DNA of 38,247 bases from Rhodobacterales bacterium. GTDB taxonomy: Bacteria; Myxococcota_A; UBA796; GCA-2862545. Shown piece after piece: positions 14,893 to 22,171 of the stretch. Where the stretch lies: assembly GCA_009936995.1 (NCBI GenBank), contig JAACDH010000441.1:1-38247 (forward strand), read 5' to 3'. Under the pieces are notes generated by a model. It did no database searches, had not been told where the DNA came from, and was given only the letters and a program-made list of their open reading frames with translations. The position numbers were made by a program, and so were the translations under genes. Every line of letters begins with the position of its first letter. Position 1 is the stretch's first letter.

Positions 14893-16061
14893 TCGCGATA
14901 TCGGTGTCTGTGCCCTATCCACCGTCACCGCTGCACGAGCCCACCATCGACGAGGGCGTACTGCGTCCCACCCACGTGGAAATCGATTTGAGTCGAATTA
15001 CCGGGAATTACCGGTCGATTCAGGACCACGTTGGCGACGCCAAAGTGATGGCAGTACTCAAAGCCAACGCCTACGGACATGGGCTGGTACCGGTGGCCAA
15101 AACTTTGGAAGCCGCTGGCGCCCACATGATTGGACTCGCCTACCTCGAAGAGGGCATTCGACTTCGGCGAGCGGGTGTTTCGGTCCCCATCTTGATTCTC
15201 GGCGGCATCTTGGGGCGGCAGATTCCCTCCTATTTGGCCTACGACCTCACCTTGACGGCCTCTAGCGTCGACAAACTCCTGGCCATCGACGATGCGGCGG
15301 CCCAGGCGGGTGTTCGGGCCAAGGTTCATCTCAAGATCGACACGGGAATGGAGCGCATTGGGGTCCACTGGTATAGCGCAACCCCGTTGCTAGAAGCGTC
15401 GTTGACCTGCAAGAACGTAGATGTTCAAGGTATTTTCAGTCACTTCGCCAACGCCGACGCCCTCGACCTCACCCACGCGCGAATGCAGCTCGAACGGTTC
15501 TTAGCGGTCACGCAATTTTACGCGGATCGTGGACTGAAGACGCCCATGCGGCACATCGCCAACTCCGGCGCGTTGCTGCAGATGCCAGAGGCCCGCCTCG
15601 ATCTGGTTCGACCCGGAATTCTGCTGTTCGGGGTGCACCCATCTCCTGACGTCCGCCGATCCATACGGGTTTGGCCTGCGCTCTCCTGGAAGTCTAGGGT
15701 GGTGTATTTTAAGGTGGTGCAACCCGGACATCCCGTTGGCTATGGGGGCACGTGGACCTCCGACAAACTCACCCGGTTGGTGACGGTCCCGGTGGGCTAT
15801 GGCGATGGCTACATGCGCGCGATGTCGGGGCAGGCTCAGGTCATGATTCACGGCAAGCGGTACCCGGTGGTGGGCCGAGTCTGTATGGACCAGGTGGTGG
15901 TCGATATCGGCTGGGATAGCGCACATAATGGAGACGAAGTGGTTTTGCTCGGCGGAGAGTCTGAGCCCATTTGTGCGGAAGAGATGGCAAACTGGGCGAA
16001 CACGATTTCCTATGAAGTGCTTACAAACATCAACACTCGGGTGCCGCGCGTATACGTATAG
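14889..16061 (+). CDS. alr: Alanine racemase
   Basis: A 390-aa PLP-dependent racemase interconverting L- and D-alanine for peptidoglycan. The PLP-lysine motif is V-L-K58-A-N-A-Y-G-H-G, and the second catalytic region shows PVGYGDGY. The length is typical. The start is taken as GTG 14889, overlapping the flavoprotein stop (GTGA); GTG 14904 is an alternative, and both precede the conserved P-T-H-V-E-I-D-L core. The pairing with a KstD-like flavoprotein has no obvious metabolic logic. A hairpin plus T-run starting within its last codons probably ends the transcript. Confidence 0.95.
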   Translation: MIAISVSVPYPPSPLHEPTIDEGVLRPTHVEIDLSRITGNYRSIQDHVGDAKVMAVLKANAYGHGLVPVAKTLEAAGAHMIGLAYLEEGIRLRRAGVSVPILILGGILGRQIPSYLAYDLTLTASSVDKLLAIDDAAAQAGVRAKVHLKIDTGMERIGVHWYSATPLLEASLTCKNVDVQGIFSHFANADALDLTHARMQLERFLAVTQFYADRGLKTPMRHIANSGALLQMPEARLDLVRPGILLFGVHPSPDVRRSIRVWPALSWKSRVVYFKVVQPGHPVGYGGTWTSDKLTRLVTVPVGYGDGYMRAMSGQAQVMIHGKRYPVVGRVCMDQVVVDIGWDSAHNGDEVVLLGGESEPICAEEMANWANTISYEVLTNINTRVPRVYV

Positions 16062-16081
16062 ATCGCTGTATACGCCTTTTT
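16048..16081 (+). terminator. alr: Intrinsic terminator of the flavoprotein-alr operon
   Basis: GCGTATAC (16048-16055) pairs with GTATACGC (16068-16075) around a 12-nt loop, followed by CTTTTT (to 16081). The left arm overlaps the final codons of alr. Confidence 0.65.
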
Positions 16082-16093
16082 GGGTATTCTGAA

Positions 16094-16110
16094 TTGCGAT
16101 ACTATCGCAA
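16094..16110. repeat. Perfect inverted repeat between convergent genes
   Basis: TTGCGATACTATCGCAA is a 7-3-7 inverted repeat. No T-run follows on the plus strand; on the minus strand an A-run follows, so it is not an intrinsic terminator for the leftward gene. Its role is unknown. Confidence 0.5.
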
Positions 16111-16195
16111 CCGCGCCCTCGACTCCAGCCTAGACCGAGCTGCTCCGTTACCGGGTCCCAGCGACGTAGCATTCGGAATCGTTGGACGTGGACCG

Positions 16196-16681
16196 CTAAG
16201 TAAGCAGCGCCGCGAAGAACCAGTCAAACAGATGTTTGTATGCCAGCGCTACGATACCGGTGGCCCCCAGGAGCACGATGGCACTGACGACCAAATTCGG
16301 GTTCGAGAAGACGCCTTGGATTGGTCGGAAGAGGAACTCGGTGATGCGATTGATGAGACTGCCGACCGCACCGGTGAGCGGAATATCGCTCATGCCCACT
16401 TCGCCTCGCCTCAGGCGCGCCGTAAACAGACCCTCCGCCTCTTTCTCAAGACGCTTGCGTTGTAGCTTGTTTAGGTCGACATCTAGGTAGGGGCGTGGTG
16501 CCGGCGCGTTGTTTTCCTCTAGGGCAGTGGTGTCCAACCAATCGGGCTGCTGTGGGGTCGCAGGTGGAGGGGCCGCGAACATCTCGTTCAGGTCCATCTC
16601 GGGAGGAGGTTGATCAGTATCGAACCGAGCTTTCGGCTCGGGATCGTCTTTTTTGGCACGACGCCAGATCGCCCAGGACAT
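16196..16681 (-). CDS. C-terminally membrane-anchored protein of unknown function
   Basis: A 161-aa protein with a charged, Pro-rich, probably disordered first half (W-A-I-W-R-R at the N-terminus, PPPATPQQP near residues 38-46), a basic helix around 70-85 (L-N-K-L-Q-R-K-R-L-E-K-E), an amphipathic stretch, and one transmembrane segment at about 130-150 ending in FDWFFAALLT. No signal peptide, so the bulk is predicted cytoplasmic with a tail-anchor-like topology. ATG 16681 has a GAGAG-type ribosome site. It is divergent from the lectin lipoprotein gene. No family recognised. Confidence 0.7.
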   Translation of the reverse strand: MSWAIWRRAKKDDPEPKARFDTDQPPPEMDLNEMFAAPPPATPQQPDWLDTTALEENNAPAPRPYLDVDLNKLQRKRLEKEAEGLFTARLRRGEVGMSDIPLTGAVGSLINRITEFLFRPIQGVFSNPNLVVSAIVLLGATGIVALAYKHLFDWFFAALLT

Positions 16682-16772
16682 TATCGCTCTCTGCTTTCTT
16701 GGACGTTACCCCACGAATCCATCGAATCAAGCAAAAATGATGGTATCCTGGTGACCACGGTAGGGAGTTCCT

Positions 16773-17876
16773 GTGCGAATGCTGGTTGTGGCGATGCTGA
16801 TTGCCTGTAGTTCTCCTTTTCCAAAGGACGACTCACAATTCTCACCCAGCTCGACCGTAATTCCCAGCACCTCAACGTCCAGTACGGTGGTCACAACGGG
16901 GGACGCGGCGCAGATCTCTGCCGAGATTGGATCGTACGACTGGGTGACCGAGGTCGGACAACCTGTTCGAGTAGAGGGCGTGGTGTCATCTTCGGCAGGG
17001 GGCGAGGTCGCGCTCAGCTGGTCGTCTGATCTCGACGGCATATTGCTGGAAGAATCGCTGGCTTCTGGCGAGCAGAGCGTTCTGTTGTCATCTAGCCTCT
17101 CTCCAGGTTGGCACGCCCTTACGTTGTACGGAAGCCAGGACGGCCTGAGCGCTCGTGACGAAGTGGATGTTGGCGTCTGCACATGGCCGGCACTCGAGCC
17201 ATTCGACAGCAGCGGCAGTCTTGCGGGCTGGACCACCTTTGGCGACGCCAGCTGGGACCCGGGCGGCTGGATCGAAATCACCGGTAACGCTCCGAGCCGG
17301 TCCGGACAGCTGTTTCGTACCGACGCCAAAGTGAACCCCGGTGACGTCGCCATTGAGTTCTCCATCGCCACCGGAGGCGGCGTGAACGGCGGAGCAGATG
17401 GTTTCGCGGTGTCCGTGATCGCGGCCTACGACGTCACCGAACTAAGCTCCATCGTAAACGCTGCAGGAGTGGGCGGCTGTTTAGGCTACGGCGTTGCCGG
17501 CCCGTGCGGGCCCATGTTGGTCAGCGCCTTCCACGTCGAGTTCGATACCTGGCACAATCCAGAGCTGGGCGACACAACGGTAGATAATCACGTCTCTATC
17601 GCGATTAATGGTGACCCAACGCCGCTGTTTACCGCTGTCGTGCCGTCCCTCGAGGACTTGGCCTGGCGCGACATCCGCGTAGAGATTGTGAGCTCCGACA
17701 TCACCGTTCTTATGGATGGTGCGCTCATCATCGCTGGCACAATTCCCGGATTTACCTTCGATGGCGGGTATATCGGTGTGAGTGGGTCCACGGGTTGGGC
17801 CACCAACTTTCACCGCTTCGACAACCTTCAGCTGTACGACATTTGCGAGATTCCCGGCACCACAAGTACTCCCTAA
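16773..17876 (+). CDS. L-type lectin-like lipoprotein
   Basis: A 367-aa lipoprotein (lipobox L-I-A-C, C12). After a Ser/Thr-rich linker, residues about 45-130 resemble an Ig/PKD-like domain (G-G-E-V-A-L-S-W-S-S-D-L-D-G). Residues about 145-355 have legume-lectin signatures: GGADGFAV, then EFDTWHNPELGD with VDNHVSIAI (metal and sugar-binding loop region), and G-Y-I-G-V-S-G-S-T-G-W-A-T-N-F-H near the end. It probably binds carbohydrate at the cell surface. GTG 16773 is chosen because GGGAG lies 5 nt upstream. It heads an apparent three-gene operon with the CxxCH protein and DUF1501 protein, spaced 17 nt from the next start used here. Confidence 0.8.
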   Translation: MRMLVVAMLIACSSPFPKDDSQFSPSSTVIPSTSTSSTVVTTGDAAQISAEIGSYDWVTEVGQPVRVEGVVSSSAGGEVALSWSSDLDGILLEESLASGEQSVLLSSSLSPGWHALTLYGSQDGLSARDEVDVGVCTWPALEPFDSSGSLAGWTTFGDASWDPGGWIEITGNAPSRSGQLFRTDAKVNPGDVAIEFSIATGGGVNGGADGFAVSVIAAYDVTELSSIVNAAGVGGCLGYGVAGPCGPMLVSAFHVEFDTWHNPELGDTTVDNHVSIAINGDPTPLFTAVVPSLEDLAWRDIRVEIVSSDITVLMDGALIIAGTIPGFTFDGGYIGVSGSTGWATNFHRFDNLQLYDICEIPGTTSTP

Positions 17877-17893
17877 CCCCCGCAGGCCGCGTC

Positions 17894-19540
17894 TTGGTCC
17901 TGTTGGCACTGGTGCGTTGTGGCGCTCCGACGGTCTCTGTGGAAGCCTCGGTCGACCCGGCGCTTGAGGCTGTCCGTGTGTCGATGACGCTGCGGGGGCT
18001 GCGTCCTTCATCGCTGGAGATGCAAGAGGTGCGCGACAACCCCGAGGCGTTGGCGCGCCTCGCGGCGGAATGGGTACAGGAGCCGGCCTTCGGTGAGGCC
18101 ATCATGGGCATGCACGCGGAGCTGCTTCACCTTCGGGTCGAGACGGAGCCCATTCTTCCCAGCATCGGCCCACTCGATGGTGTACCCCGTCGGCAGGTAG
18201 CTCATTCCCTGTCGGCGGCACCACTGCAGCTGATCCGTCGGGTCATGGAGCAAGATCGACCCTACACCGATCTCTTCCAGACCTCCGAGGTGATGGTCGA
18301 CGCCATTACCGCGGACGTCTGGGGGCTGGACTACGCCTCGGATGGTCCCGAGTGGCAGGTGACCCAGTGGAAAGATGGTCGTCCTGCGGCTGGATTACTC
18401 GTCGACAGCAACCTGTGGATGCGACACACCTCTAGTGACACCAACCACAACCGAGGTCGGGCAAACCTGCTCCATCGCGCCTGGTTGTGTGACGACCTAT
18501 CTAGACGAACCGTAGAAGTACTCGGTCTCGACCTCGCGGACGAAGACGCGGTCACCGACGCGGTGAACAACGACCCGAACTGCATGGGCTGTCACGAGGT
18601 CCTCGACCCCCTCTCGGCGAACTTTGCCGCCTTCCGTCGGTATATTATTCGCGGCGAGGTGAGTGATGCCTACGACGCGGGCTGTGTCGATGGCGATCTT
18701 TGTTATCCCCTTCGCCTGTTCCGCCCTGAACAAGTCGACTCGTGGCAGGCCCTGTCGCTTCCGCCTCCAGCGCTGAACGGCCAAGAGGTGGCGGACCTCG
18801 CGGGATTGGGTGCGCAGCTGGGGAGCGACAAGCGACTGGCCCCCTGTGTGGCGCGGCAGTTTGCGGCCTACCTTGGTCAGCAGCCCGGCACATCCGTCGC
18901 ACAGGATGAGGTAGAGCGCTTGGCTCAGGTGTTGGTCGAGTCCAACTGGAACATGCGAAAACTCGCTTTAGAGATCGTTCTTGCACCTCGGTTTTCGGTG
19001 ATGGAGGGCGACGTGGGTCCGTTGTTTGCGCGGCCAGAACAGCACGCGCGGTCCCTCGAGGCGATCACCGGGTTTCGATGGCTCGCCAATCCCAGCGGCG
19101 ACGACTGCACCGACTGCTGGGGCGACGTCGACCTGCTTCGCGATGCGATGTACGGCTATCGCGCGGTCGCTGGCGGAATCGATGGCTATGACACCTTAGT
19201 CGCAGAGAATAGCCCGCAGCCCATGCGTTCGTTGGTCCGAGCGCGCTACGCAGAAGAGGCCGCGGCTTTTCGGGTTGGCCAGGATTGGCTGCTGCCGCCC
19301 AGTCAGCGGCGCTGGCTCGACTTGGTCGACGTCTCCCAGCCGCAGAACACGCCAGTTCGCGCTCAGATCGAGCAACTGCACTACGAGCTCTTCGGCGCCG
19401 TGGTGGCGCCCGCCGACCTCGACGTGACGGACACGGTCTGGCTCTACGAGCAGCTTCGCGTGGACGGCGCTTCCCCAAAGGACGCATGGACGGGTATTAT
19501 GGCGGCGTTGCTGCAGTCCCCCGAGCTGGTGGTGTTCTGA
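17894..19540 (+). CDS. CxxCH-containing protein paired with DUF1501
   Basis: A 548-aa protein from the start used. The only clear motif is C230-M-G-C233-H234 followed by E-V-L-D-P-L-S-A-N-F, the heme-c-like CxxCH-plus-DPL signature of the DUF1588/DUF1592-type proteins usually encoded beside DUF1501 or DUF1552 proteins. The start is unresolved: TTG 17894 has AGG 8 nt upstream but leaves a poor signal peptide, while TTG 17843 would give a basic n-region before VLVLLALV-R-C at the cost of overlapping the lectin gene. Export is likely, since a single CxxCH only gains heme in the periplasm. Its TGA overlaps the DUF1501 ATG (TGATG). Function unknown. Confidence 0.75.
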   Translation: MVLLALVRCGAPTVSVEASVDPALEAVRVSMTLRGLRPSSLEMQEVRDNPEALARLAAEWVQEPAFGEAIMGMHAELLHLRVETEPILPSIGPLDGVPRRQVAHSLSAAPLQLIRRVMEQDRPYTDLFQTSEVMVDAITADVWGLDYASDGPEWQVTQWKDGRPAAGLLVDSNLWMRHTSSDTNHNRGRANLLHRAWLCDDLSRRTVEVLGLDLADEDAVTDAVNNDPNCMGCHEVLDPLSANFAAFRRYIIRGEVSDAYDAGCVDGDLCYPLRLFRPEQVDSWQALSLPPPALNGQEVADLAGLGAQLGSDKRLAPCVARQFAAYLGQQPGTSVAQDEVERLAQVLVESNWNMRKLALEIVLAPRFSVMEGDVGPLFARPEQHARSLEAITGFRWLANPSGDDCTDCWGDVDLLRDAMYGYRAVAGGIDGYDTLVAENSPQPMRSLVRARYAEEAAAFRVGQDWLLPPSQRRWLDLVDVSQPQNTPVRAQIEQLHYELFGAVVAPADLDVTDTVWLYEQLRVDGASPKDAWTGIMAALLQSPELVVF

Positions 19541-20805
19541 TGTGGAGCCGACGTGGATTCATGGCCGGCGTATTGGGCAGTCTCGCTTATCCGGCGTTGG
19601 CCGGCGATTCGAGTACGGGCCGGCTGATTGTGGTCGTCGCCTCTGGGGGCTGGGATCCGTCTTTTGTCCTGGACCCAAAACCAGGTATCGACAGCGTGGA
19701 TGGTCCCGAACCCGACCTCGACCCCACTAACCCCGATGACATCGAATCTGTCGTCAGCCTGGGCGGTCTGACCTACGGCGAGAATCGATTCAAGCGTCCT
19801 TCGGTGTCTGCCTTTGTGGAGAACTGGGGGAGTCAAATGGCGGTCGTTCGGGGGATCTCTACGGGGTCGCTGTCCCATGGTCGCAGCTTGGCCCGGATGC
19901 TGAACGGCGTGGGTGAAGACCAGGCACCCGACTTGTGTGCCCGGGTGGGTGCCGAAGACGCCTACCGCTCATTGGGGTACGTCGATCTGTCCGGTCTGGG
20001 TCGGTTTGGGCCGTACGGAGCCAGCAGCGCGCGCTGGGGACCCCGCGGTCAGGGCAAGGCCTTGGTGAACCCCGCTGTGCACTTCAAGGCGCCGGCTCAC
20101 ACTGCCCTCGACTACCCCTTGCTGCGTCCTGATCCTAACCGGAGAGCGCTCACCGAGTCGTGGTTAGCCCGCCGTATCGACCGATACAGCGACAAACACC
20201 CCCAGGCCTCTGTGGCCGCTGCGGTTCAGTTCGAGGCCCTCGACCGCGCCGCCGCCCTCCGGGAACAAGGGGCGGCCCTGACCGCCTCCATTCCTTGGGG
20301 AGACCAGTTCAGCGTCACCTCCGACATGGATCTGGCCGTCGCCCTCATGCGCGGGGACGCGTGTCGCGCGGTACTGCTACACACCCGCCAGACTTGGGAC
20401 ACCCACACCCATCACGAGCGACAGCACAACTCCTGGAACACCACTTTTCGTGCGCTCGGTGGCCTGATGACAGGGCTGTCAGAGGCCGGTCAGCTCGGCG
20501 ACACGACGGTACTTGTGCTTTCCGAGATGGGACGTACGCCTCGTCGGAACATCCATGGGGGCACCGACCATTGGCCGTTCACCAGCGCTATGGTGCTCGG
20601 TGCAGGCGTGCGCGGTGGCCACATAGGAGGCGGAACCGACGATCTCCTGCAGAGCTTGCCTACAGATCCGAACACGGGTGAGATCGGTGGTATCGGCGAC
20701 CCGCTTACGCCCGACCAGCTGGTGGCGGGTGTGCTGGAGCTGGTGGGCGTCGACGGGTCGGCGGCGTTGCCCGGCGTGTCGCCCTATCGCGGCTGGATGG
20801 CTTAG
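19540..20805 (+). CDS. DUF1501 protein, Tat-exported
   Basis: A 421-aa protein with a twin-arginine signal (SRRGFM, then a short hydrophobic stretch and ALAG). The body is a DUF1501 protein, distantly related to the alkaline-phosphatase/sulfatase superfamily: L-S-E-M-G-R-T-P-R and G-G-T-D-H-W-P match the conserved E-x-G-R-T-P and D-H-W-P segments. Tat export suggests that it folds, perhaps with a metal cofactor, before crossing the inner membrane. ATG 19540 overlaps the stop of the CxxCH gene. It ends 4 bp from the convergent sulfatase-like gene. Substrate unknown. Confidence 0.85.
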   Translation: MWSRRGFMAGVLGSLAYPALAGDSSTGRLIVVVASGGWDPSFVLDPKPGIDSVDGPEPDLDPTNPDDIESVVSLGGLTYGENRFKRPSVSAFVENWGSQMAVVRGISTGSLSHGRSLARMLNGVGEDQAPDLCARVGAEDAYRSLGYVDLSGLGRFGPYGASSARWGPRGQGKALVNPAVHFKAPAHTALDYPLLRPDPNRRALTESWLARRIDRYSDKHPQASVAAAVQFEALDRAAALREQGAALTASIPWGDQFSVTSDMDLAVALMRGDACRAVLLHTRQTWDTHTHHERQHNSWNTTFRALGGLMTGLSEAGQLGDTTVLVLSEMGRTPRRNIHGGTDHWPFTSAMVLGAGVRGGHIGGGTDDLLQSLPTDPNTGEIGGIGDPLTPDQLVAGVLELVGVDGSAALPGVSPYRGWMA

Positions 20806-20809
20806 TCGT

Positions 20810-22171
20810 TTACAGCGACTGGGGAATCATCAGCGGGTACTCGGGCACCAGCGGCTCGGTCTGAAGCACGTAGGGCTTGAGGAACCCCCAAAGCTCTTGG
20901 GTCTTGGCATCTTCGGGGTCGTACAGGTTGTCCTGTTCGTCGGGGTCGACCTGGAGGTTGTAGACCGCTGCACTTCCCGACCAGTTGAAGATCATCTTCC
21001 ACTGGCCAACGATGACCGATTGCACTGCACCTAAACGGGCCACCGACGTGGCGAATCGAGGGGCGTCGGGGTCGCGATCGCCCAGCGGGAAGCCGGTGAC
21101 AGCGTCGGGAATGTCGATGTCCCAGAGCTTCAGTAGGGTGGGGACCAGATCGATGCTCACCGTAGGGTCGGCATGCGAGTCGGGTACGATATTGCTGGCC
21201 CAGAAGATGGCGAATGCGTCGTTCTCTTCTCGGGTGAGGCCGTAGGCGTGGGTTTGGCGTCCGTGCTCCCAGAACTGCTCACCATGGTCGTTGAAGATGA
21301 CCACCAGGGTGTCGTCGAGGAGGCCGCGAGACCCCGCGTCGGCCAGGATCAGTTGGAGCTGGTCGTCCCAGTATTTAACCTCACCCTCGTACCGGATCCG
21401 CAGGTGTTGCTCTAGCAGCGCTCGTTGATCTTCGGGCATCACGCCCCACTGGGCTATCGCCTCGTACTGCTCGTCTTTGTCGGACAGGTCCCACTGCATG
21501 GGGGCAAGCGTCAGCGTCTCATTAATGTAGTTGAGCGGTGGATTGTAGGGCGCGTGGGGTTCCATCAGATGGACGTGCAGGAACCAGGGGTCCTTGTTGC
21601 CATACTGGATTTGGTTCTGCATCGCTACGGCGCCGGCCAGGTAGATGTTAAGGGCGTTGGCTTTGTTTCCCGACAGCGTCGTCTGGTAGCCCTGGGTGTT
21701 GTTCCAGCGGCCGCCGAACCAGGAGTTGCCGCTGTGCAGCAGGGTGTTGTAGCCCGCGTCGCTCAGCCACTCGGCGAGGAAGTCAGCGTCGTTATGCAGA
21801 GGAACTCGAGTATCTTTGGCCAAACGTGGGATAAACCCGTTGTCGACGTTGTCGCCGCCGCGCATGGTGCAGGTCATGCTCGCAAACGTCCAGTTGGAGC
21901 ACTGGGTGTGGTTGTCCAGGGTGTATCCAGCGTCCGCGAGGGCGTTCAGGTTCGGTGTGAGCTTCAGGTTGCCATACCGATCGATGTGGTCCTTGCGGAA
22001 GGTATCGACAGAGATCATCAGTAGGTTCTTGGGCACCGAGCCGTAGAAATCGGGGAGGGTGCCGACTCGGGTGCTCTCGTCGAACACCGGTGGCTCGCCC
22101 TTGACTGCTGGTGGCCCCCAAGCGCCGGGGTCGCAGCTGATGAGCAGCAGGACCACAATCGCCGAGCGCAT
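20810..22171 (-). CDS. Sulfatase-superfamily lipoprotein 1 (non-FGly)
   Basis: A 453-aa lipoprotein (L-I-S-C, C13) of the sulfatase/alkaline-phosphatase superfamily. The first metal-ligand motif is L-L-M-I-S-V-D56-T-F-R-K-D; F-N-D-H-G-E-Q-F-W-E-H-G carries the late metal ligands. Where type I sulfatases have C/S-x-P-x-R, this has W-T95-F-A-S98, so no formylglycine can form and Thr95 is the likely nucleophile, as in phosphoethanolamine or glycerolphosphate transferase relatives. ATG 22171 overlaps the upstream gene's stop (TGATG), so it is the last gene of a three-gene operon. Substrate unknown. Confidence 0.85.
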   Translation of the reverse strand: MRSAIVVLLLISCDPGAWGPPAVKGEPPVFDESTRVGTLPDFYGSVPKNLLMISVDTFRKDHIDRYGNLKLTPNLNALADAGYTLDNHTQCSNWTFASMTCTMRGGDNVDNGFIPRLAKDTRVPLHNDADFLAEWLSDAGYNTLLHSGNSWFGGRWNNTQGYQTTLSGNKANALNIYLAGAVAMQNQIQYGNKDPWFLHVHLMEPHAPYNPPLNYINETLTLAPMQWDLSDKDEQYEAIAQWGVMPEDQRALLEQHLRIRYEGEVKYWDDQLQLILADAGSRGLLDDTLVVIFNDHGEQFWEHGRQTHAYGLTREENDAFAIFWASNIVPDSHADPTVSIDLVPTLLKLWDIDIPDAVTGFPLGDRDPDAPRFATSVARLGAVQSVIVGQWKMIFNWSGSAAVYNLQVDPDEQDNLYDPEDAKTQELWGFLKPYVLQTEPLVPEYPLMIPQSL

